Part shown: positions 1-6,540 of the stretch, piece by piece
Numbering within the stretch: position 1 is the first letter of the stretch
Layout of the letters: every line of letters begins with the position of its first letter
From: an uncultured Actinomycetes bacterium
Lineage (GTDB): Bacteria; Actinomycetota; Actinomycetes; S36-B12
DNA length: 13,689 bases
Assembly: GCA_937876275.1 (NCBI GenBank)
Contig: CALFIA010000132.1
Location: 1 to 13,689, forward strand
Reading direction: 5' to 3'
Translations under genes and position numbers: made by a program
The notes under the pieces: model-generated
Databases searched by the model: none
Seen by the model: only the letters and a program-made list of their open reading frames with translations
Told to the model about the DNA's origin: nothing

Positions 1-609
1 CGATTCTCGTCTGGCCGCCCTGGTTCCTGCGAACTTGGCCAAGTCGACATCCTTATAGCGGTGGTTTCTGCACGGCAGGGAGTACCCGGTGAAATCGCCG
101 GATTGTGGCTCGAAGCGGCTGATCGAGGAATTCCGGCAATCATCGCCGTGACACACATTGACGATCCGTCAATTGACCTGGAAGAAGCCACTGCCATGTG
201 CTCGCGCGTGCTCGCTGACGGCGGAGAGGTCTTCTTGCCCTGGTTGCCGATTCTCGCTGACGACGAGTCAGTGTGCGGATTCATAGATTTGCTGAGCGAG
301 GAGATCGTGGATTGGAGCGATGGAGGCCCGGTTTTACGCGCGAGTGAGACGCGCCACCAAGAGCTCATTGAGGATATGCGCGCCGAATTATGCGAGTCGA
401 TCATGCTGGCCGTCGACGATGACCAGCTCTTTGCTCAATACCTAGCGGGTTCGCCCATCGACGGTGAGGAGATCGAGTCACAGATGCTCGAGCAGATCTC
501 TCGAGGGTTGCGACATCCCGTGTTCGGAACGGGTCTACGTCCTCACCTTCTCGGAGTAGGCCTGATTCTTGATGTTCTCGCCGCACTCAGCGAGATTCGT
601 CGCGTCTAG
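1..609 (+). CDS. EF-G-like GTPase-domain protein, 5' end outside window, no translational domains
   Basis: The frame is open from base 1 to the TAG at 607-609, so the start lies outside the window; an in-frame GTG at 61 is unlikely to be the start because the similarity begins before it. The visible 202 residues resemble the later G-domain of actinobacterial EF-G-like protein (EF-G2/FusA2). A hydrophobic strand ending VVSARQG is followed by GLWLEAADRGIP, then VTHID where the G4 motif [NT]KxD is expected. Further on, LFAQYLAGSPID matches the family's LMERYLGGExID segment, and GVGLILDVL matches the end of the G domain. A normal EF-G2 would continue about 450 residues into domains II-V, but here translation stops and the next gene is convergent. 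The G4 lysine is replaced by histidine. It could be a decaying paralogue or a retained GTPase-like protein. Family assignment is from recalled sequence similarity only. Confidence 0.6.
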   Translation, partial: RFSSGRPGSCELGQVDILIAVVSARQGVPGEIAGLWLEAADRGIPAIIAVTHIDDPSIDLEEATAMCSRVLADGGEVFLPWLPILADDESVCGFIDLLSEEIVDWSDGGPVLRASETRHQELIEDMRAELCESIMLAVDDDQLFAQYLAGSPIDGEEIESQMLEQISRGLRHPVFGTGLRPHLLGVGLILDVLAALSEIRRV

Positions 610-1112
610 TCCCAGGCAGCAGAGAGAAGATCTCGCGACTCCCCGAGCAACTGCGGCATCGTCTTAGTGCCACCAATCACGGGAAGGAAATTCGTGTCGC
701 CACCCCACCGAGGAACGACATGCTGATGAAGGTGTGCCGCGATACCCGCGCCTGCCAGCGAACCCTGATTCATGCCGATATTGAAGCCGTGAGCTCCTGA
801 CACCTCACGCAAGACCTCCATGCTGCGCTTGGTAAACGAGGCTAGTTCTTCAGTCTCATCTGCGGTCAGATCCGTGTAGTCCGCTACGTGTCGATAGGTG
901 CAGATCAGCATGTGGCCGGAGTTGTACGGGTACAGGTTCATCACCGCGAAAACCCAGGTCCCTCGAGCCACGATGAGTGAATCCGAGTCAGGAAGCGAGG
1001 GCGCAGCACAGAAAGGGCACTCGTCGCCCGCGTCACCGTGTGATGGACGACCTTCACCCTTGAGATAGGTCATCCGGTGAGGGGTCCACAAGCGATCCCA
1101 GGCGTCGCTCAT
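606..1112 (-). CDS. HIT-family nucleotide phosphorylase/hydrolase (Ap4A phosphorylase type)
   Basis: This 168-residue protein has the histidine-triad motif HLHQHVV at residues 127-133 (His127, His129, His131), followed by PRW and GGDTNF. A CPFC pair lies near the N-terminus (residues 32-35). The layout matches the actinobacterial HIT protein found next to thrS. Its Mycobacterium tuberculosis member, Rv2613c, is a diadenosine tetraphosphate phosphorylase, so the likely role is breakdown of Ap4A, a by-product of aminoacyl-tRNA synthetases, in the cytoplasm. Asn115 and Trp136 line up with residues I recall as active-site positions in Rv2613c, but the Gly-Ser before the triad reads Ala-Gly here, as in Streptomyces relatives. 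Exact substrate is inference. I chose ATG 1112 because it follows the thrS stop after one base (TGAGATG), which implies translational coupling; the frame stays open upstream only inside thrS. The stop shares CTAG (606-609) with the opposing gene. Confidence 0.93.
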   Translation of the reverse strand: MSDAWDRLWTPHRMTYLKGEGRPSHGDAGDECPFCAAPSLPDSDSLIVARGTWVFAVMNLYPYNSGHMLICTYRHVADYTDLTADETEELASFTKRSMEVLREVSGAHGFNIGMNQGSLAGAGIAAHLHQHVVPRWGGDTNFLPVIGGTKTMPQLLGESRDLLSAAWD

Positions 1113-1113
1113 C

Positions 1114-3054
1114 TCAGACCTGAATACGCGTCGCCACAGCGGCAACGATCTCCGAAATGGCGTCGTCGATCGGCACGCCGTTCTTCTGGGTGCCATCGCG
1201 GTACCGGAATGACACTGCACCTGCCTGGGCATCCTCATCGCCGGCAATAAGCATGTACGGAACCTTCGACTTTTGGGCGCTGCGAATCTTCTTTTGCATT
1301 CGGTCGTCACTGGCGTCGACCTCAACGCGTATACCAGCACTGCGAAGCTTCGCCGCAATGTCGTACATGTAGTCGTTGTGCGCCTCGGTGATGGGAATTC
1401 CCACGACCTGCACCGGAGCCAGCCAGGGAGGGAAGGCACCTGCGTAATGCTCGAGAAGCACGGCGAAGAAGCGCTCGATCGACCCGAAAAGGGCCCTGTG
1501 AATCATGACGGGTCTTTGACGTGTTCCGTCCGCTGCTTGGTACTGAAGATCGAAGAGTTCAGGGAGATTGAAGTCAACCTGGATTGTGGACATCTGCCAG
1601 GTGCGTCCGATGGCATCCTTGGCCTGTACCGAGATCTTCGGCCCGTAGAACGCTGCACCCCCCTCATCAAGGACGAGATCAAGACCCTGCTTCTCAGCCG
1701 CCACTCGCAGCGTTTCGGTCGCTTCAGCCCAGATCTCATCACTTCCGACTGACTTCTCTGGATCGCGAGTGGAAAGCTCTAGATAGAAGTCGTTCAGGCC
1801 GTAGTCACGAAGCAGATCGAGAACGAACGTGAGAAGGCCATCGAGCTCGGAGGGCATCTGCTCCTTGGTGCAGTAGATATGGGCGTCGTCCTGAGTAAAA
1901 CCGCGAGCGCGGGTCAGGCCCTGGACAACACCCGACTTCTCGTAGCGATACACCGTGCCGAATTCGAAGAGTCGCAGAGGAAGTTCGCGGTAGGAGCGCC
2001 CGCGCGCGTCAAAGATCAAATTGTGCATCGGGCAGTTCATCGGCTTGAGGTAATAGTCGGCGCCCTGCTTGCGCACATTTCCTGCAGCGTCGTACTCAGT
2101 ATCGAGCTGCATCGGTGGGTACATGCCTTCTGCGTACCAGTTCAGATGCTGCGACTTCTCAAACAGCGCACCCTTGGTGATGTGGGGCGTATTCACGAAT
2201 TCATAGCCTGCCTCGTCGTGGCGCTTGCGTGAGTAGTCCTCCATCACGCGACGGATGACACCACCCTTGGGGTGGAACACGGCGAGACCGGACCCAATCT
2301 CATCGGGGAACGAGAAGAGATCGAGTTCTGCACCGAGACGACGATGATCTCGGCGTTCCGCCTCCTCAAGGAAGGTCAGATAGGCCTTGAGATCTTCCTT
2401 CGACGGCCAGGCCGTGCCATACACCCGCTGCAACTGCTCGTTCTTCTGATCACCCAGCCAGTAGGCGGCAGCCGTACGCATGAGCTTGATCGCATTCTGC
2501 GGGATGTAACGAGTATCTGGCACGTGAGGTCCGCGGCAGAGGTCTCCCCAGCAACGCTCTCCTGTCTTCGCGTCGACGTTGTCATAGATGGTCAGTTCAG
2601 CGCCGCCGACCTCCATGACATCGGCACCGCCTTCACTCCCGATCAGGCGGAGTTTGAAGGGCTCGTGCGCCAACTCTGCGACCGCTTCGGATTCATCAAC
2701 GACGCGCCGCGAGAAGCGCTGTCCGGCCTTGATGATCGCCACCATCCGCTTCTCGAGTACTTCGAGATCATCCGGCGTAAAGGGGGTATCAACCGAAAAG
2801 TCGTAATAGAAGCCATCCTTGATCGGAGGGCCGATGCCGAGCTTGGCCTCAGGAAAGGTGTCCTGGACGGCCTGCGCCAGGACGTGAGCGGTCGAATGAC
2901 GCAGGACAGCGAGGCCCTCCGGCGTATCGACGCTCACCGGCTCGACGACATCTGCCTCTGACACGAGGGTAGATAGATCCTTGAGCTCACCATTGATACG
3001 GGCCACGACGACGGACTTGTCGCCACCTACCCGATCGAAAGCGGTTGTGGCCAC
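1114..3054 (-). CDS. thrS: Threonyl-tRNA synthetase
   Basis: Charges tRNA-Thr with threonine in the cytoplasm and clears mischarged Ser-tRNA. The 646 residues show, in order: a short TGS-like N-terminus (about 14-45); the editing domain with HSTAH (His53, His57) and CRGPH (Cys173, His177); and the class II catalytic core. The core has KPMNCPMH holding zinc ligand Cys341, motif 2 around TVYRYEKSG (368-375) followed by RARGFTQDDAH, and motif 3 with HRALFGSIERF. The C-terminal anticodon-binding domain begins near PPWLAPVQV. The start is GTG 3054 with GGAG four bases upstream; the only other in-frame upstream codons run 27 nt back to a TAA at 3084-3082, so the TGS domain lacks roughly its first 20 residues compared with E. 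coli ThrS. It lies 48 nt downstream of tRNA-Val with no clear terminator or T-box between, and is coupled to the HIT gene downstream. Confidence 0.98.
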   Translation of the reverse strand: MATTAFDRVGGDKSVVVARINGELKDLSTLVSEADVVEPVSVDTPEGLAVLRHSTAHVLAQAVQDTFPEAKLGIGPPIKDGFYYDFSVDTPFTPDDLEVLEKRMVAIIKAGQRFSRRVVDESEAVAELAHEPFKLRLIGSEGGADVMEVGGAELTIYDNVDAKTGERCWGDLCRGPHVPDTRYIPQNAIKLMRTAAAYWLGDQKNEQLQRVYGTAWPSKEDLKAYLTFLEEAERRDHRRLGAELDLFSFPDEIGSGLAVFHPKGGVIRRVMEDYSRKRHDEAGYEFVNTPHITKGALFEKSQHLNWYAEGMYPPMQLDTEYDAAGNVRKQGADYYLKPMNCPMHNLIFDARGRSYRELPLRLFEFGTVYRYEKSGVVQGLTRARGFTQDDAHIYCTKEQMPSELDGLLTFVLDLLRDYGLNDFYLELSTRDPEKSVGSDEIWAEATETLRVAAEKQGLDLVLDEGGAAFYGPKISVQAKDAIGRTWQMSTIQVDFNLPELFDLQYQAADGTRQRPVMIHRALFGSIERFFAVLLEHYAGAFPPWLAPVQVVGIPITEAHNDYMYDIAAKLRSAGIRVEVDASDDRMQKKIRSAQKSKVPYMLIAGDEDAQAGAVSFRYRDGTQKNGVPIDDAISEIVAAVATRIQV

Positions 3055-3102
3055 ATCTCTCCATTCATCTGGACACCGCAGTTACCCCTGCATGTATCTC
3101 GG

Positions 3103-3175
<73 letters not shown>

Positions 3176-3186
3176 GAAGCGGCATG

Positions 3187-3192
3187 ACTCTA
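3187..3192 (-). promoter_or_regulatory. Putative -10 element of tRNA-Val(CAC) (and perhaps thrS)
   Basis: The minus strand reads TAGAGT, 11 nt before the 5' end of tRNA-Val. The surrounding block GGGTAGAGTCATGCCGCT is almost the same as the block before tRNA-Pro(GGG) at 11009-11014, which supports a promoter role. No convincing -35 is visible. Confidence 0.5.
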
Positions 3193-3270
3193 CCCCAGGG
3201 CATTTGCGCATCACTCCGCCGCATCCCCGGGATTCGACTACCGTCAGGGCCACACCACCTCAGGAGACTC

Positions 3271-4062
3271 ATGATTCGGCACGCTCGCCCCCTCGGCGCC
3301 ACCTTGTTTGCACTTGCGATTTCAATGACGGTGCTGGCCGTCCCCGCTCACGCTGTTCCGAGCACCTCGATCAGTTTTACAGCATCAACGACGGCCAAGA
3401 TTGGCGAGTACAACCTGCTCACCGTGTCGATCACGTCCAGCGATGGGGTTACCCAGCCTGAAGGAGGAGTCGTCTTTCGCAACGCAGCCGGCGACATTGT
3501 CGGATCTGCTGCGACCGGGCGGGGCAGTTCGATCGCGAATTCCATCGCAACGCTGCCTTGGTGGCCAACCCAGAACACCACCTACACCTTCACTGCGCAG
3601 TACAACGTCGCCCCAGGAGTTTCCTTGACCGGGTCCACAACCGCGGAGCCGATCTCGATTCTGGCTACACCCTCCGGTCAGAACGTGTCGATGAGCGCCC
3701 CGCAGATGTATCTGGGCGTCCCCGCCACCATGACAGCAACGGTTTATCCCGCCACGCTGCAGGGCTCAGTCGGGTTCACCGGCAATGGCTGGGGGCTCGG
3801 GCCGTCGGTACCCATCACCCACGGGAGTGCCAGCTTCTCCTTCACCCCGGGCTCACTGGGATGGCAGCAGTTCGGAGTCTCCTTCACCTCCACGAATGTC
3901 GCCGGCGCTCAGGGGCAGGTCGCCCAATGGGTCAACGTGCTGCCCGCCTCGGCATTACCCGCACTCACACGCGTCGCACCCACCCAGGCTACGGCTCTCT
4001 CGACGAAAGCCGTCAACATAAAGAAGCCAACCAGGAAGCCCACGCGAGCTTCCCGGTCTTGA
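3271..4062 (+). CDS. Secreted Ig-like repeat protein, short paralogue
   Basis: This 263-residue protein has a Sec signal peptide: a basic N-terminus, a hydrophobic core at about 8-24, and AHA at 26-28 with cleavage after Ala28. The mature part holds two Ig-like beta domains (about 30-130 and 140-224), rich in Thr, Ser, Val and Gly and without cysteine. It ends in a basic tail containing KKPTRKPTR. Both domains align with the two central domains of the protein encoded just downstream: the pairs YTFTAQYN/YAFTAKYN and QGSVGFT occur in both at nearly the same offset, so the genes are tandem paralogues. I chose ATG 3271 because AGGAG (3262-3266) precedes it and the signal peptide begins there; the frame is open upstream to 3184 but that would lack any signal sequence. 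It is probably extracellular or wall-associated, but the ligand is unknown. Confidence 0.85.
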   Translation: MIRHARPLGATLFALAISMTVLAVPAHAVPSTSISFTASTTAKIGEYNLLTVSITSSDGVTQPEGGVVFRNAAGDIVGSAATGRGSSIANSIATLPWWPTQNTTYTFTAQYNVAPGVSLTGSTTAEPISILATPSGQNVSMSAPQMYLGVPATMTATVYPATLQGSVGFTGNGWGLGPSVPITHGSASFSFTPGSLGWQQFGVSFTSTNVAGAQGQVAQWVNVLPASALPALTRVAPTQATALSTKAVNIKKPTRKPTRASRS

Positions 4063-4064
4063 TC

Positions 4065-4103
4065 GGGTCGGACTTACTTCCGCCCCACCGCGAGTCTGGA
4101 CCC
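4065..4103 (+). terminator. Weak candidate hairpin after the first Ig-like gene
   Basis: GGGTCGGACT (4065-4074) can pair with AGTCTGGACCC (4093-4103), leaving one bulged G, one G-U pair and an 18-nt loop. It starts 2 nt after the stop codon. There is no uridine tract beyond a short TCGTTCT, so termination here is uncertain. Confidence 0.3.
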
Positions 4104-4123
4104 TCGTTCTAGGTCGCTGGGGC

Positions 4124-4129
4124 TAGTTT
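4124..4129 (+). promoter_or_regulatory. Putative -10 element of the second Ig-like gene
   Basis: TAGTTT lies 30 nt before the ATG at 4160, which would place transcription start near 4136 and leave a leader of about 24 nt carrying the ribosome binding site. It matches the TAGNNT pattern seen before other genes here. No clear -35 is seen, and read-through from the first Ig-like gene is also possible. Confidence 0.42.
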
Positions 4130-4132
4130 AGA

Positions 4133-4158
4133 AGGAACTACGACCACGAGGAGTTCCT
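4133..4158 (+). promoter_or_regulatory. Inverted repeat enclosing the ribosome binding site of the second Ig-like gene
   Basis: AGGAACT (4133-4139) and AGTTCCT (4152-4158) are perfect 7-bp inverted copies 12 nt apart. The Shine-Dalgarno GAGGAG (4148-4153) sits between and partly inside the right arm, with the ATG at 4160. The ribosome binding site alone also forms GAGGA/TCCTC with the bases before the ATG. The repeat spans the predicted transcription start, so it could be a protein operator or a hairpin that hides the binding site. Confidence 0.4.
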
Positions 4159-4159
4159 C

Positions 4160-5662
4160 ATGCGTGACACCGGCCGCCTCCGCGGCATCATCGTCAAGGC
4201 CGTCACGGCCTCGGCACTCGTACTCGGAGTGGTCGGCATTGCCGCCGTCCCCGCGCATGCCGCGACCATGTCCCTCAGCGGCCCGACTTCGGGCGTCCCT
4301 GGCTCGGTTGCGACTTACACACTGACCAATGGCACCGTCGGCAACATCATCTTGCAGGACACCAACGGCGGGCAGTACGGCGGAAGCCAGGATTGGGCCT
4401 TTGGCACGCCTTCCGTTGCCTTCAGCTTCAGTCTCCCCAGCACGTCAGTGTCGCTATACGCCAGAAACACCGACACCGGTGACATCTCGAACACGATCAA
4501 CGTGTCGATCGGCTCCACTGTTGCCACCTCGACCTACATCTCGGCTCCCAACGTCGCCACCGTCGGTGTTGCGACAAAGGTCACCGTGAATGTCGTCGCA
4601 CAAGGACAGACCACGTACTCGCCCACGGGAACGGTCACCGTCTACGACGGCTCGGGCAACGTTGTCACCACTATGGGCCTGACTCGAGATGGCAACTCCA
4701 AGTCTTACGCGTACTGGTGGTGGACACCCCCGACTCAAGGCACATACGCCTTCACGGCCAAGTACAACGGCGACGCCACCGCCACCTCCTCAGTGTCGGC
4801 GACCGATCAGATCAACGCCTCGACAAGTGGCAACACGATTTCGCTAGCTGCGCCCTCTCAGATGACTGTCGGAGTTCCGGTGCTGCTGGTCGCCACCCTG
4901 GTGCCCAGCACAATTCAAGGATCAGTCGGCTTCACCTTTAATGGCGCTCCGATTAGCGCCTCCATTCAGATCAAGAACGGCACCGCGAGCATGCAGTGGA
5001 CACCCACCGTGGCAGGTGCCGGAGTCCTTGGAGCCAGCTACACCACAAACGGCGGCGCCAGTGGATCCACCACCGACAAGGTCACCGTCATTGCAGGACC
5101 GACTCAGCAAGACGTGATTACGTTGACCCAGCCTGGTTGGGGCACCTGGGCACCCAATGGGCAGTACAACCTCCCGAACGGCACCAGCACGACGATGACC
5201 GCTACAACACTGTCCGGCTCACCGGTCGTACTCACGGAGACCGGCCCGTGTTCCGTGGCCAACCGCCTGACCATCGTCGTCAATGTGGGTTCCGGTCAGT
5301 GCAACATCCAGGCCAGTTCACCAGGTGGTAAGGGATACGCGCCCGTTACCTATGGCTACACGGTCAATGCGATCCCGGGTACGCAGACTGCAATCCTGTC
5401 CGCACCCAATTCAGGAAATCTGACGAAGGGCCGCACATACGTGATCGAGGCCCCGGGTCAGGTGGATACCAATGCCGGCCAGAACATCAGCTGGACGATC
5501 ACCAAGGGAAAGAATTCCGTGTGCAAGCTCAGCTACCCGTCTGACGCTTCTGTGAAGCTCAAGATGGTTGCGAAGGGCACCTGCAACATCAAGGGCACGG
5601 CTCCTGGTGTTCCTGGCCAGTGGAACCCCTACACGGTGACACGCAGCTACAAGGTGAAGTAG
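4160..5662 (+). CDS. Secreted multi-domain Ig-like protein, long paralogue
   Basis: This 500-residue protein has a Sec signal peptide ending in AHA at 32-34, with cleavage after Ala34. The mature chain is a string of beta-sandwich-like domains: about 36-118; 121-220, with TGTVTVYDGSGNV and TYAFTAKYNGDA typical of bacterial Ig-like repeats; 228-311; then two C-terminal domains, about 317-403 and 408-500. Each C-terminal domain holds one cysteine pair (Cys364/Cys381 and Cys455/Cys475), the second Cys lying in a G-[QT]-CNI motif, as in repeats ending GTCTITA in other actinobacterial surface proteins. A disulfide in each is likely. Domains 2 and 3 match the whole of the shorter upstream paralogue. 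There is no LPXTG motif, C-terminal anchor or catalytic motif, so it is probably released or loosely wall-bound. The start is well set by GAGGAG six bases before ATG. Role unknown; adhesion or surface-layer function is speculation. Confidence 0.87.
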   Translation: MRDTGRLRGIIVKAVTASALVLGVVGIAAVPAHAATMSLSGPTSGVPGSVATYTLTNGTVGNIILQDTNGGQYGGSQDWAFGTPSVAFSFSLPSTSVSLYARNTDTGDISNTINVSIGSTVATSTYISAPNVATVGVATKVTVNVVAQGQTTYSPTGTVTVYDGSGNVVTTMGLTRDGNSKSYAYWWWTPPTQGTYAFTAKYNGDATATSSVSATDQINASTSGNTISLAAPSQMTVGVPVLLVATLVPSTIQGSVGFTFNGAPISASIQIKNGTASMQWTPTVAGAGVLGASYTTNGGASGSTTDKVTVIAGPTQQDVITLTQPGWGTWAPNGQYNLPNGTSTTMTATTLSGSPVVLTETGPCSVANRLTIVVNVGSGQCNIQASSPGGKGYAPVTYGYTVNAIPGTQTAILSAPNSGNLTKGRTYVIEAPGQVDTNAGQNISWTITKGKNSVCKLSYPSDASVKLKMVAKGTCNIKGTAPGVPGQWNPYTVTRSYKVK

Positions 5663-5670
5663 CACAATTT

Positions 5671-5702
5671 CGAAGGGCCCCTGCACCTGCAGGGGCCCTT
5701 CG
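5671..5702. terminator. Bidirectional hairpin between the Ig-like gene and pabC
   Basis: CGAAGGGCCCCTGCA (5671-5685) is perfectly complementary to TGCAGGGGCCCTTCG (5688-5702), giving 15-bp arms around a 2-nt centre, in practice a 4-nt loop. It fills the 44-bp gap between two convergent genes. Uridine tracts are weak on both sides, with a short AATTT flank serving the minus strand, as is common for actinobacterial terminators. Confidence 0.85.
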
Positions 5703-5706
5703 CATG

Positions 5707-6540
5707 TCAAGGATCTATATCGGCGGCGCTAGCGGCAAGGAAAGCATCACGTATCGTCGTCGTGGCAGAGCCAATGCCGAGAACGCGATCATCCACGCGC
5801 GTCACTGGGTGCACATCGCGAGTCGATGAGGTCAAGAAGATTTCTTGTGCAGACTGGAGGATGTCGAGCGGCAGTTCCCTCTCCAACGCCGGAGTCCATT
5901 CGAGCACCAGTTCGCGAGTAATGCCGGCTAGGCATCCGCTCGTCAGAGGCGGTGTCATCGTTACGCCGTCGACGACTACGAACACGTTCGAACCGGTGCC
6001 CTCGCAAAGGTTCCCCTGAGTGTTCGCAAAGATCGCCTCAGAAGCCCCTCGTTCACGGGCATACGACATCGCCACGATGTTTTCTGCGTAGGAAATTGTC
6101 TTGGCACCTGTGATGGCTGAGCGTTCATTCCTGCTCCACGGAACGGTCACGACCTCAGCCGATTGCGGCCATTGGGTCGAGCTCATGACCGCGACGATGA
6201 GTGTGGAACCTCGGTGACCTCGGTCAATGCCGAGTGGCCCGAGACCACCAGTCACCGTGATGCGAAGGCGAACCTGGCCCCTCAGGGTCGCGGCATTGGC
6301 CATCAACACTTCGTCGACCGCCATCCGAATGACGTCGTTGCTGGGCAGGCTCAAGCCGAGCACGGCCGCTGATCTCTCGAGCCGTCGCAGATGACGCGAC
6401 AGGGCAAATGCCTGGCCGTTGTCCACCTTGAGTGTTTCGAATACTCCGTCGCCCACAGTGATGCCGTGATCAAGGGCACTGACCAGGGCCTCCTCAGGGG
6501 TAACCAGACTGCCGAGATCTCCTTCGCCGATCCAGATCAT
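5707..6540 (-). CDS. pabC: Aminodeoxychorismate lyase (PLP fold type IV)
   Basis: Converts 4-amino-4-deoxychorismate to p-aminobenzoate and pyruvate, the last step of PABA synthesis for folate. The 277 residues show the class IV aminotransferase-fold signature: HGITVGDGVFET (25-36), the arginine-rich HLRRLERS (50-57), the PLP lysine Lys147 in GAKTISYAENIVAM, Glu180 in CEGTGSNVF, and the late PPLTSGCLAGITRE (197-210) that closes the cofactor site. Branched-chain and D-amino-acid aminotransferases share this fold, but the adjacent pabB decides the assignment. ATG 6540 overlaps the pabB TGA by four bases (ATGA, 6537-6540), so translation is coupled. The reading frame stays open another 312 bases inside pabB, but that part is an out-of-frame shadow. 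Confidence 0.94.
   Translation of the reverse strand: MIWIGEGDLGSLVTPEEALVSALDHGITVGDGVFETLKVDNGQAFALSRHLRRLERSAAVLGLSLPSNDVIRMAVDEVLMANAATLRGQVRLRITVTGGLGPLGIDRGHRGSTLIVAVMSSTQWPQSAEVVTVPWSRNERSAITGAKTISYAENIVAMSYARERGASEAIFANTQGNLCEGTGSNVFVVVDGVTMTPPLTSGCLAGITRELVLEWTPALERELPLDILQSAQEIFLTSSTRDVHPVTRVDDRVLGIGSATTTIRDAFLAASAADIDP

Noticed and set aside
1113..1439. N-terminal extension of the HIT protein
   Set aside because: The extra 109 codons are the thrS C-terminus read in another frame; HIT similarity and a coupled ATG both point to 1112.
2272..2961. Long open frame on the plus strand inside thrS (229 codons), plus shorter ones at 1273-1752 and 1879-2232
   Set aside because: They lie antisense to a fully convincing ThrS, have no ribosome binding site and no recognisable domains; they arise from codon bias of the real gene.
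3055..3102. T-box or other leader regulator for thrS
   Set aside because: Only 48 nt separate the tRNA from thrS, too short for a T-box, and no specifier stem or antiterminator is visible.
3184..3270. Earlier start for the short Ig-like protein
   Set aside because: It would put 29 non-hydrophobic residues before the signal peptide and would lose the AGGAG at 3262-3266.
3558..4112. Plus-strand frame of 184 codons overlapping the short Ig-like gene
   Set aside because: It is an out-of-frame shadow, rich in Arg and His, without signal peptide or domain.
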